A DNA stretch of 64,000 nt from NCBI RefSeq assembly GCF_000265465.1, contig NC_018016.1:1850001-1914000 (forward strand), given 5' to 3'. Each line of letters starts with the position of its first letter. Position 1 is the first letter of the stretch. Shown one piece after another: positions 15,752-24,063 of this stretch. The stretch is from Ornithobacterium rhinotracheale DSM 15997 (lineage in GTDB: Bacteria > Bacteroidota > Bacteroidia > Flavobacteriales > Weeksellaceae). A program made the translations under genes and the position numbers. A model generated the notes under the pieces. It made no database searches and had not been told where the DNA came from. It saw nothing but the letters and a program-made list of their open reading frames with translations.

Positions 15752-18700
15752 TTATAATCCGAATTTTACACTAACTCCTATGTTTCTTAAACTTGGGAGC
15801 ATGAAGTAATCAAATCCTTGTCCTAAATATCCAGTTGACGCCGTTAATTCAGGGTCGTATGGTGCTTTGTTATATATCATCCAAAGGTTTGTTCCTATGA
15901 TGGATAAGCTTAAATTTTTGATGTTTCCGCCTAGTAGCTCTTTATTAAATGTATAGCCTATGCTTGCTTGTTGTAGTCTAACATTGGTTGCACTATATGT
16001 GTTGTAAGAGTCTAGATTGTAGACAACATCATAGAATGTTCTAGGATCAACTAGTATGTTTCCAAGCTCTACCCCATTTGCATCTCTTGCCTCTGCAGAT
16101 CTTTTAGAAACGCCATATTTGTCAAGTGCTGCTTGAGTTTTGGAAATAACAATACCTCCAAGGCGAGCATTGAATAAGAGGTATAAATTAAATCCTTTGT
16201 AGTCGAATGAGTGGCTCCACCCAAGATTCCAATCAGGATTTATGCTACCAAGTTTAAATGGTTTTACTTTTTCTGTTACTAAGCCTCCTCCAGGATTGTA
16301 TTCAAAGTACCCATCTTGGTCTCTTTTAATTTGCTCAAAACCATAAACATCTCCGAATGAGCCTCCTTCCTCAAGAATATATCGTCCTAATTGGATGCTC
16401 TTGATTGGAATAGTTTGCCCATTTACAGGGTTTTTAATATCTCCTCCTAAGGCTACAATCTTGTTGCGGTTTGCTGTTGCAGTAACGGTCGTGTTGTATT
16501 TCAAATCTTTGGTGATTCTTTTGTTAAATCCGAGCGTTGCTTCTATACCTTTGTTTTCAAGATTACCAGATTGGTAGTACATGAATTTATACCCAGAAGT
16601 TCCAGATAGCGATGCACTGATTAGCTGATCAAGAGTATTGGACTTGTATAATGTTACCCCCAACGAAAGAACATTGTTGAACATTTTAGCATCCATACCT
16701 ACCTCCCATGAGCGGGTAGTTTGTTTTGAGTATTCGCTTAATGGATAAAACTCAAAGGCATCAATACTACCTCCATTGATTTTTCTAGTAACGGTACCTT
16801 TAGTGATTCCTGTTTTAGTTAACGGAGAAGCTACATCTGTGTAAGATGCTCTCACTTTTAAATAACCAAGGGTAGGTTTAATGCTAGCCTTTAAATTTGG
16901 AGATAATAACTCTGTTACAACAGCAGATAAACCAACTGATGGGTAGAATACCCATTCGCTATTTGTATTCACGAGCTTAGAGTTTCTATCAGTTCTTCCA
17001 GTTAAAGTCAAATATAAGGCATTGTTCCATGAGATTTCAGCAGAAGAGAAGAATGCATAGTTTCGTTCTCTGCTATTTCCTCCTGTTTCCGATGGAGCGG
17101 ATTTAGATGGATCTATATTTGTGTAGGTGAATTTGTTAGGTACTAGTAATAATTGTCCTCCATATCCGCGACCTTTTGCGTCTGAATCCTCAAAAGATGT
17201 ACCTACGTTCAGATTGATGTTAAAGTCAGATAAGAAGTCTTTATTATAGTTTAGGATAGCATCTGCATATCTTTGCTTTACAAAATCAGAGGAGTAAGTA
17301 TATCTTCCTTTTGGTCCTGCAAAAATATTGTTGGTTGAGGCATATCGCTTATCTTCTCTTTCTCCGAATGTGTTATCAAGTCTAAAACGGGTTGATAAAT
17401 TTAAATGTTTGCTAAAATCGTACTTAGCCGATGCATAGAACATAAATCTGTCTTTCACTTCAGGTCTTAAATTTCTATAAGAGATCCAATAAGGGTTATC
17501 GATTCCCATACCCATATCGCCAGGGCTCCAATACTGAGTATTGTAACCAAGTCCTGCATCGTATCTTTCAAAATATTTCTCTTGATCAAAGTTTCTACCT
17601 CTTGGGTACAAGTAAGCTCCTACAATTGGGTTGAAATATGTGCCAAAAGAGATCATGTTGTTTGAATATTCTCTTACATAGCTAGCAGATGCATCTAAGG
17701 TGAGTTTCTCGTCAAATAATTTTGCCGTATTTCTTAAAGTAGCATTGTATCTATGGTATTTATTGTTAGGCACAATTCCATCGGCATTCACAGCAGAGGC
17801 TGAAAAAAAAGTCTGGTTAATTTTATTCCCAGTAGATAAATTAAATGAATTGTTGAAAGTAAAACCAGTCTGGAAGAAATCTTTTGGATCATAATCGCTT
17901 GGTTTGTCTAGCTTTTTACCCCAAGACCAATATGAACCGTTTTCGCTTCCATATGCGTTTTGAAATTCTGGCATTACAAACGGAGATGAAGTTTCTACCG
18001 ATGTAGATATGTTGATAGAAGTTTTTCCTTCAGAGCCACGCTTTGTATTAATTAAGATGACACCATTTGCTGCATTAGCTCCGTAAAGTGCAGCAGCCGC
18101 AGGCCCACTCAATACGTTTACGCTTTCTATATCCTCTGGATTGATGCTTGAAATCCCTTCTCCAGACGCGCTACCACCAAATCCAGTTCCATCGCCTCCA
18201 CGATTAGCAGAGTTTATCATTGGAATACCATCAATTACATAAAGTACATTGTTGTTGCCTTCAATAGACTTGGCTCCACGCATCACAACCTTAGTAGCTC
18301 CACCAACACCGGATGCACTTCTATTGATCTGTACCCCAGCAACTTTACCATTCAAGCTATTTACAAAGTTTGCATCCTTTACACGAGTAAGCTCCTCTTG
18401 ATCCAACTTTTGAATGGTATAACTCAACGCTTTTTCTTCTCTTTTGATACCCAAGGCCGTCACCACCAAATCATCAAGTGCAACATTGTTACCTATACCA
18501 TAAATACCTTTTCCAAAAAGGTTGCTCACATACATCTCTCCATTAGTGAAATCGACATTTACTGGTAAATTTGCAGAAAGGTAATCCCCAATATCTGCAA
18601 GGCTTTCGTCTTTGAAATCAACCGGACTAATGTTGATGTCTTTTAAATCCTCTTTGTTAAAATGAATTTTAACATTTGTTCTGCTCTGTAGAGAGCTCAA

Positions 18701-18823
18701 GAAATCAGCCAAAGGAACCTCTTGGGTAACTTCGTAACTGATTTTTCCTCCATTAACCTGTGCGTAGGTTTGCATTTGTCCAAGTGCAAAACACAGGCAT
18801 GCGCTCATTAGAATTTTTTTCAT
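15752..18823 (-). CDS. SusC/RagA-type TonB-dependent transporter with STN domain, operon B
   Basis: A 1023-residue outer-membrane glycan importer. I place the start at the ATG at 18823 (MKKILMSACLCFALG), which begins a proper signal peptide; the frame stays open further upstream to 18904 but that segment overlaps a terminator. After the signal peptide comes an STN domain (about 25-110), then a TonB-box-like DDLVVTALGIKREEK, the plug with VRGAKS/YVIDGIP/ESVNVLSGPAAAALYG, and the 22-strand barrel. There is no CarboxypepD_reg-like domain. The first 414 bp are almost identical to the susC gene at 24064-27129, while the rest is diverged. First gene of operon B. Confidence 0.93.
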   Translation of the reverse strand: MKKILMSACLCFALGQMQTYAQVNGGKISYEVTQEVPLADFLSSLQSRTNVKIHFNKEDLKDINISPVDFKDESLADIGDYLSANLPVNVDFTNGEMYVSNLFGKGIYGIGNNVALDDLVVTALGIKREEKALSYTIQKLDQEELTRVKDANFVNSLNGKVAGVQINRSASGVGGATKVVMRGAKSIEGNNNVLYVIDGIPMINSANRGGDGTGFGGSASGEGISSINPEDIESVNVLSGPAAAALYGANAANGVILINTKRGSEGKTSINISTSVETSSPFVMPEFQNAYGSENGSYWSWGKKLDKPSDYDPKDFFQTGFTFNNSFNLSTGNKINQTFFSASAVNADGIVPNNKYHRYNATLRNTAKLFDEKLTLDASASYVREYSNNMISFGTYFNPIVGAYLYPRGRNFDQEKYFERYDAGLGYNTQYWSPGDMGMGIDNPYWISYRNLRPEVKDRFMFYASAKYDFSKHLNLSTRFRLDNTFGEREDKRYASTNNIFAGPKGRYTYSSDFVKQRYADAILNYNKDFLSDFNINLNVGTSFEDSDAKGRGYGGQLLLVPNKFTYTNIDPSKSAPSETGGNSRERNYAFFSSAEISWNNALYLTLTGRTDRNSKLVNTNSEWVFYPSVGLSAVVTELLSPNLKASIKPTLGYLKVRASYTDVASPLTKTGITKGTVTRKINGGSIDAFEFYPLSEYSKQTTRSWEVGMDAKMFNNVLSLGVTLYKSNTLDQLISASLSGTSGYKFMYYQSGNLENKGIEATLGFNKRITKDLKYNTTVTATANRNKIVALGGDIKNPVNGQTIPIKSIQLGRYILEEGGSFGDVYGFEQIKRDQDGYFEYNPGGGLVTEKVKPFKLGSINPDWNLGWSHSFDYKGFNLYLLFNARLGGIVISKTQAALDKYGVSKRSAEARDANGVELGNILVDPRTFYDVVYNLDSYNTYSATNVRLQQASIGYTFNKELLGGNIKNLSLSIIGTNLWMIYNKAPYDPELTASTGYLGQGFDYFMLPSLRNIGVSVKFGL

Positions 18824-18831
18824 GTTACATT
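18418..18831 (-). repeat. 414-bp near-identical repeat, copy 1 (5' end of susC, operon B)
   Basis: This stretch matches 26724-27137 with only about five differences by eye. It covers the last bases upstream of the ATG, the signal peptide, the STN domain and the TonB-box region. It stops abruptly where the two SusC proteins begin to diverge. Both copies lie in the same orientation about 8.3 kb apart, so recombination between them could delete or duplicate one operon or swap susC bodies. Confidence 0.9.
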
Positions 18832-18846
18832 TCTTTTGTGTAAAAA

Positions 18847-18854
18847 CAAAACTA
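18847..18854 (-). promoter_or_regulatory. Candidate -7 box of operon B
   Basis: TAGTTTTG (minus strand) fits TAnnTTTG and lies 23 bases upstream of the susC start, after the terminator of operon A. The -33 element is weak. It suggests operon B has its own promoter. Confidence 0.35.
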
Positions 18855-18902
18855 TGAAAAATTAAATTTTTTATAACCTTTTTTTTATTGATTTTAGTCA
18901 TC

Positions 18903-18932
18903 AAAAAAGCCGTTCGTGAGAACGGCTTTTTT
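18903..18932 (-). terminator. Terminator of the upstream glycan operon
   Basis: A 13-bp perfect stem (18903-18915 with 18920-18932), loop GTGA, with A6/T6 arms that would work in either direction. The stem core AAAAGCCGTTC is the same as at the end of operon B (11766-11776). Confidence 0.9.
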
Positions 18933-18952
18933 GTAGGGTATGGTTGGTGAAA

Positions 18953-19975
18953 TTATTCTTCACTTGGTATTTTGAATACTTCCACCTCGTTAATGTTAAT
19001 GAAATTACTACTTCCCCCTCTAGTGAAGTTAGATATTCTGACAGCATTAATGTCAATTGGTTGAGTGAATACAATAGTAGACACTGTTGAATATTGCCCA
19101 AAGTTAGCAATTCCCTGTTCTTTCCAAGTATTGCCATTATCATTAGAAACTTCAATTTTTACACTGCCTACAGCATTTTGCCAATAGCTTTTAGTGTATA
19201 ATTTTATAGCTTTTATTGTATTAATAGGGAATTTTACATCAAGATATGTTGTGTTATCATCAGTGTCTGCCCACCAATTAGCCCCTTGTTGGTTTCCATC
19301 ATTTAATTTAAAAAGATGATCGGGGGCGTAATTTGAATTAAACGATAAATCTGTTCTAGGTATATTATTGCCTAAACCATCAAAATAATATCCTTTTTTT
19401 CCTTCAACATTGTTACCTTCTGGGATTGGATACGATTTTTTGAATACTAGCTTAAAAACGCCACTTTCATATCCCTTTAAAATGTTTAAATTATCATTTT
19501 TAGAAACCAATTTTAGCGGGAGATAGTAGGTGCCTCCTAGCTCTTTCGCCACCTCTGCATTAAGCTGAATTTTGAAAGTTCCATTTCTTTCATCTTTGTT
19601 GAGTGTTTGTCCAGAGATTGTAAAAGCTCCGTTTGGAATGGCTTGTAAGTCCGGATTGCTACTAATCCAATCTTGGTCTAATTCAAGCTGATACTCAAAA
19701 TTTTCAGACATTTTTCTATTTGTAAAGACTTCACCACTGATGACATTATTGGTGGCTAAATTGTCTTTATCTACCGGAATTGTTACTACATCTTTTTTAA
19801 AGAATACAAAATCATCTAATAAATTTATTAGCGGAGTGTCTCTTTTTTTTTCGGTGGGCGGAGCTGGAGTAAAAGAATCATCAAATTTAATTACTTCAAT
19901 CTCATCGCTATCATAGCAATTGGTGAGTAGCAAACCACCTAATGCTAGAAGTGTATATTTAAATATATTTTTCAT
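18953..19975 (-). CDS. DUF1735 + F5/8-type C (discoidin/CBM32-like) lipoprotein, operon A
   Basis: A 340-residue lipoprotein anchored at Cys20 (TNCYDSDEIE, acidic after Cys). The N-terminal half (about 45-180) looks like a DUF1735 domain (VFTNRKMSENFEYQLELDQDW). The C-terminal half (about 205-336) is a discoidin-like beta-sandwich: WWADTDDNTTYLDVKFP, IKAIKLYTKSYWQ, VKIEVSNDNGNTW and VRISNFT. Discoidin domains in such loci bind sugars such as galactose or GlcNAc. Last gene of operon A, ending just before a strong terminator. Operon B has no counterpart, so this gene was lost there or gained here. Function inferred. Confidence 0.78.
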   Translation of the reverse strand: MKNIFKYTLLALGGLLLTNCYDSDEIEVIKFDDSFTPAPPTEKKRDTPLINLLDDFVFFKKDVVTIPVDKDNLATNNVISGEVFTNRKMSENFEYQLELDQDWISSNPDLQAIPNGAFTISGQTLNKDERNGTFKIQLNAEVAKELGGTYYLPLKLVSKNDNLNILKGYESGVFKLVFKKSYPIPEGNNVEGKKGYYFDGLGNNIPRTDLSFNSNYAPDHLFKLNDGNQQGANWWADTDDNTTYLDVKFPINTIKAIKLYTKSYWQNAVGSVKIEVSNDNGNTWKEQGIANFGQYSTVSTIVFTQPIDINAVRISNFTRGGSSNFININEVEVFKIPSEE

Positions 19976-19993
19976 GATATTTTTAATTTTATT

Positions 19994-21190
19994 TTATGGT
20001 ATAGTAACTTCTGTTTCAAAGTTAATTGAGCTAGCAGAAGCACCACTGTCAAAACTTATGACATAGCTGTCTTCTTTTCCTTTGGCGACATTTGAATAAC
20101 CAACTTCTTTGTTCAGAGGTAGGTAGACTTCAAGGCCATCGGCTGCTGGATCGGCAAAATACATGGTGCTGTTGATTTCCTCAGGAGTAAGGGGTTTGCT
20201 CCAGAAACGAATTTCTCTAGCGTAACCATTGAATGATCCGTTTCCTAGGTGCATTCCCGTCCAATCTGGAACAGCACCCCATGCACTCTTGTAGGCTAAT
20301 TCTCCGTTGACATAAAAACTTAAGTTTCCTCCTTGATAAACAAGTGAAATGTTATACCATTTACCAGCTTCAAAGGTAAAGTCTTCAAATCCTGGCTGGT
20401 TGAATTTAAGTTTACCTCCTGATGGTGTGAATTGTGTTACTTGCCCTCCATAAAGGGTTGCATAATAAGTGGAATGTCCTCTTTTTTCGTTTTCTTGGTT
20501 ATTTGGATACATTAAACCAAAGTTGTTGTTAACTCTTTCTGGCATGAAAGTGTACTGTGCTGTCCATTCATCAAATAATCGAACTTTGTCGTCTTTTGAT
20601 TGTAGGGTAATTCTACCTACCATACGCATTACACTAGTTGTGAATCGTCGGTTGAGGAAGATAATAGCCTCGGTGTTTTTTCCAGTATTCACGATATTTT
20701 TCCCTTTGATGTTACTCATTCTTACAGGGATTGCGTAGCTTGTAGATACGGGAAGTTTATTTCCAGATTCGTCTATCATTCTACCTACAGTAACTTCGAT
20801 ATTGGCGCCATATTCTCCTTCAGCGAGGTCAATATGCAGTTTTTTTCCTTTCTGGTTTTTATTCCCTGTATTAATTAGGTTAAATACATTGTTAGGCAAA
20901 ACCTGATAATTAGCATTTTTCTCGCGATTGTATGCTTCTAAAAGCTCTGGAGCTACTTCTATGTCAAATGATGCAGACCCATTGCTTATGTCTGAAATTC
21001 TCGGCGTGATTAAAGTTTTACCTCCTTCATCATCAACAGTAAATCTAAGTTTACCTCCATTTAGAAGCTGCTCTATATACCCAACTGATGTGTTTGGGTC
21101 TTGAACTTTTGGCACGCTATCTTCGTAGCTACATCCAAATAATGCCCAACTAGCACCTGTTGCTAATAATATATGTTTAATTTTTTTCAT
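19994..21190 (-). CDS. DUF1735 + LamG-fold lipoprotein (surface glycan-binding type), operon A
   Basis: A 398-residue lipoprotein (Cys20, FGCSYEDS). Domain order is the same as its paralog at 11814-12989: DUF1735 (about 35-170, ELLEAYNREKNANYQVLPNN) and then LamG/concanavalin-like (about 180-385: WYNISLVYQGGNLSFYVNG, MHLGNGSFNGYAREIRFWS, LTPEEINSTMYF). The gap to the GH18 gene is only 4 bases, so translation is probably coupled. It is predicted to sit at the cell surface and help hold glycans or glycoproteins for the adjacent endoglycosidase and SusCD pair. The ligand is unknown. Confidence 0.8.
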   Translation of the reverse strand: MKKIKHILLATGASWALFGCSYEDSVPKVQDPNTSVGYIEQLLNGGKLRFTVDDEGGKTLITPRISDISNGSASFDIEVAPELLEAYNREKNANYQVLPNNVFNLINTGNKNQKGKKLHIDLAEGEYGANIEVTVGRMIDESGNKLPVSTSYAIPVRMSNIKGKNIVNTGKNTEAIIFLNRRFTTSVMRMVGRITLQSKDDKVRLFDEWTAQYTFMPERVNNNFGLMYPNNQENEKRGHSTYYATLYGGQVTQFTPSGGKLKFNQPGFEDFTFEAGKWYNISLVYQGGNLSFYVNGELAYKSAWGAVPDWTGMHLGNGSFNGYAREIRFWSKPLTPEEINSTMYFADPAADGLEVYLPLNKEVGYSNVAKGKEDSYVISFDSGASASSINFETEVTIP

Positions 21191-21194
21191 TTTC

Positions 21195-22361
21195 TTATGG
21201 TAAAAAGTTATTATACAATTCTCTTGGGTTTAAAATACGGATTACTTGTCTTGTATTTCTATAGTTAGGGTCTAGTTCTATGTGGTAAGCACCAAAACCA
21301 CCTAATCCTTGTCTTAGGATTCCATTAGCTTTTTGTGCAGCACAATTTTTTCCACAGATTCCACCATCATTTGCATTTTTTTCAAATTCTGAGCAGATGA
21401 TGTGTTTGTTTTTATCCCAGCCTTTAATTCTTTTTCCAGCGTTTAAATATGAGCTTCTAGCTTCGGCATGTCCATAGTTTTGCTCTAAGAAATAGTCAAA
21501 ATATATACCCATTTCTGGAAACCTATCAGACATGTCGATAAGTTCTCCGTCAAAGAAAAATAGGGTTCCTGTATTTCTAGGATTGTATTCAGTTGTTTGT
21601 TGAGGTCCGAAATTTTTACCCATTTCTTTAATAAAAGCTCTAATAGGAGCTGCACTATTTTCAGAAGTGTCGCTATATTTTCTGGTTGGGCAATTTTCAT
21701 AAAGGTTGTGGCACCCTCCGCCATGGTTTCCAACGTTTGGTTCCCAGTCGATGTCATATCCGTTAAAATTATGTTTTTTGATGAATTCTGTAAGCTCTTG
21801 TGCATAAGCAACCGCCTTTTGAACACTAGTTTTTCCCTCATGTCTTTCATTGAATTTTTCAACTCCTCCAGGAAGCCCTAATCCAGAGGTTCCTGTTTGC
21901 CAACATAGTAGAACTTTTAAACCTTTAACCTCTTGTGCGTATTTTAAATCAGCATAGCGTGGATCTTTTTCATCAAATGCACTTGTCCCTCCCCAGATAG
22001 ATACAACATCTACGCTATCTGGAAGATGAGTTAGCCAAGTTTGGTTTAAACCTTCAGTGGCGCTCCAGCCTCCAAACCATCCATAAACGATTTTGTGCTT
22101 AGATTTTTTGTAAGCTCTCAGGTTTTCGTAATAAGCATCATACATCTTAGCTACTTTTTTATTCCATTCTTCAACGCTAAGATCTGCTTCTTTTTGGAGA
22201 TTTCTTTCTTCTGCCCATTTTTTAATGTCTCTCTCTCTGAGTTGATTCATTACAACGGGAACTTCTATGTCTACTTTTTCTGTTTCTGTCCATTCGCTAC
22301 AGCTAGTGAAGAAAAGTGGAGCACAGAAAAGTAATAATAATATTTTAGTGTAATTTTTCAT
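21195..22361 (-). CDS. GH18 endo-beta-N-acetylglucosaminidase-like lipoprotein, operon A
   Basis: A 388-residue GH18 lipoprotein (Cys21, TSCSEWTE). The catalytic motif reads NGYDIDWEP (residues 200-208), with Glu207 as proton donor and Asp203/Asp205 kept, but Asn200 in place of the usual first Asp. Other barrel strands are KIVYGWFGGWSA, VDVVSIWGG and LKVLLCWQTG. A Cys-rich insertion (HNLYENCPTRK, GGICGKNCAAQK) is absent from the paralog at 13006-14103, so the two probably accept different glycans or proteins. It lies between susD and the LamG lipoprotein. The activity on N-glycans is inferred from family and locus. Confidence 0.86.
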   Translation of the reverse strand: MKNYTKILLLLFCAPLFFTSCSEWTETEKVDIEVPVVMNQLRERDIKKWAEERNLQKEADLSVEEWNKKVAKMYDAYYENLRAYKKSKHKIVYGWFGGWSATEGLNQTWLTHLPDSVDVVSIWGGTSAFDEKDPRYADLKYAQEVKGLKVLLCWQTGTSGLGLPGGVEKFNERHEGKTSVQKAVAYAQELTEFIKKHNFNGYDIDWEPNVGNHGGGCHNLYENCPTRKYSDTSENSAAPIRAFIKEMGKNFGPQQTTEYNPRNTGTLFFFDGELIDMSDRFPEMGIYFDYFLEQNYGHAEARSSYLNAGKRIKGWDKNKHIICSEFEKNANDGGICGKNCAAQKANGILRQGLGGFGAYHIELDPNYRNTRQVIRILNPRELYNNFLP

Positions 22362-22373
22362 GTGAATTATTTT

Positions 22374-24047
22374 TTAATTTAATTTAGGATTAGCGTCCCA
22401 CCATAGGCGAGTTGCTGAATTGTCTGCACCTTTAAGTAAGCTTGTGGCTTTAGTTACGTTTTGAGTATTTTGATCTAACTCACTTTGAGGGAATGGGAAG
22501 CGTCTTATACCATTTTTGTACCCATTGCTTGTGATAACACCAGCATTAGTTTTGTTTAAATAGGCTGTAATTTGTTTTGGATAACCTGTTCTTCTCCATT
22601 CGCTCCATGCTTCTTGCCCGTCTGGGTAGATTGCAATGTATTTTTGTGTGATGATTTGTTCTAAATGTTCTTCATTACTAGTAACATCATCCCATTTTTT
22701 GCTGACATTGCTCGGAGCCTTGGCATCGTATGTTGGGTTTTTAGGATCTGTATAATTTCCGGATGTCCCGCTAGTTGCTAGATAATTTCCAATATTAAGA
22801 TTGTTTTCAGCAAAGGACATTTTTACACCTTCTTCATAGAGGTCTTTGGCATTGCCGACTACATTGTACCCTTCTAAAGCTGCTTCAGCTTTTAAGAATA
22901 ATACCTCTGATGCTTTAAACCAATAAGTAGGGGTGTCATCTTCAATATTCGGAACTGAGTAGGTGGTGTAGAAGTTGATGTTGTCTTGTTGTGGAACACC
23001 AGTTCTTACAGCTAAAAATTGTTTTGACCCTCCTGCATTCACACTACCTTGTTTGAAATAAGCATTTAAACGAGGATCATTAAATCCAGTTAAATATGAA
23101 TAAATGGTAGCCCCCATTCTACAGTCGTTATAGGCATCCCACAATAGATGAATTGAGTTGAGGTAATTGAATAAGTTACCTGTCTTAAGCATTGCTATAT
23201 CGTCAAGCGTGGTGATAACTCCTCCTGGGTTTGATAAAGCTTTTGCTACATATTTTTCTGATAAACCTCTATCTACATATTTTACACGCATTGCCAAACG
23301 AAGCATTAGGGAATTTCCTAGTTTCATCCATTTTTTTACATCACCATGATATACGCCGTCAAATTCTTCTAAGATTTTATCATTGATTTGTGAGTAGTTA
23401 GAAAGTGTTTGTACAGCTTCGTCTAGTTCTTCAAAAAATGATTTATAAATTGCTTCTTGAGAATCATAAGGGACATACATGTTTCCAGAGCTGATTTCGG
23501 TATAAGGTAGTGGGCCAAACATATCCGTTGTTTTATGCAAAGCTTGAATCTTGATGATTTGCGCAACGGCGAAGTTTGCTTGGTTTAGTAAATCTTTTTT
23601 CTTGAATACAGGTTTACCATCTACCATTTCTTTATCATGCGTTTGTTGCTTGATCTGGATCCATGGGTTCATGATGTTTGTAAACATAGTTTGGTAAGTA
23701 TAATTCACCCAACCTGTAATCATGTAGTAGGTGGTGAAGTTGTTACCATTATTGAACTTGTTTGCCATGGGAGACATGTAGCCAGACCAGTTATCTGATG
23801 CAAGGTTGAATGCAACTTGATATTCGTTTGGTCTATCAGTGTTTTCACCATTACTACGAGTAGGAACTACCCTTTTTTGAAAGTCTGTAAAATAACCACC
23901 TGCAGCAACACCATCAAGGTTTTTTTGAGCAGCTGTAGGATTTAGTGGATTTGTGTTTATTTCCTGGAAATCGTTTAAACAGCTTTGTGCGATAAGTGCA
24001 GCACTTGCTATCAAGAATTTACCGGAATTTTTAATATTTAAATTCAT
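22374..24047 (-). CDS. SusD-like outer-membrane lipoprotein, operon A
   Basis: A 557-residue SusD/RagB-type lipoprotein, lipobox at Cys23 (IAQSCLNDFQEINTNPLNP). The N-terminal ending DFQEINTNP is typical of the SusD_2 subgroup. Landmarks include IIKIQALHKTTDMFGPLPYTE, WMKLGNSLMLRLAMRVKY, FLKAEAALEGYN and IITQKYIAIYPDGQEAWSEWRRTGYP. It lies 16 bases after its susC and is clearly paralogous to 14108-15733. It is expected to cap the SusC barrel on the outside and bind freed oligosaccharide. Confidence 0.92.
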   Translation of the reverse strand: MNLNIKNSGKFLIASAALIAQSCLNDFQEINTNPLNPTAAQKNLDGVAAGGYFTDFQKRVVPTRSNGENTDRPNEYQVAFNLASDNWSGYMSPMANKFNNGNNFTTYYMITGWVNYTYQTMFTNIMNPWIQIKQQTHDKEMVDGKPVFKKKDLLNQANFAVAQIIKIQALHKTTDMFGPLPYTEISSGNMYVPYDSQEAIYKSFFEELDEAVQTLSNYSQINDKILEEFDGVYHGDVKKWMKLGNSLMLRLAMRVKYVDRGLSEKYVAKALSNPGGVITTLDDIAMLKTGNLFNYLNSIHLLWDAYNDCRMGATIYSYLTGFNDPRLNAYFKQGSVNAGGSKQFLAVRTGVPQQDNINFYTTYSVPNIEDDTPTYWFKASEVLFLKAEAALEGYNVVGNAKDLYEEGVKMSFAENNLNIGNYLATSGTSGNYTDPKNPTYDAKAPSNVSKKWDDVTSNEEHLEQIITQKYIAIYPDGQEAWSEWRRTGYPKQITAYLNKTNAGVITSNGYKNGIRRFPFPQSELDQNTQNVTKATSLLKGADNSATRLWWDANPKLN

Positions 24048-24063
24048 AATAATTTTTTAAGGT

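Noticed and set aside
18824-18904. Longer N terminus for operon B SusC starting at 18904
   Set aside because: It overlaps the terminator at 18903-18932 and puts 27 non-signal residues before a perfect signal peptide that begins at 18823; the paralog starts at the matching ATG.
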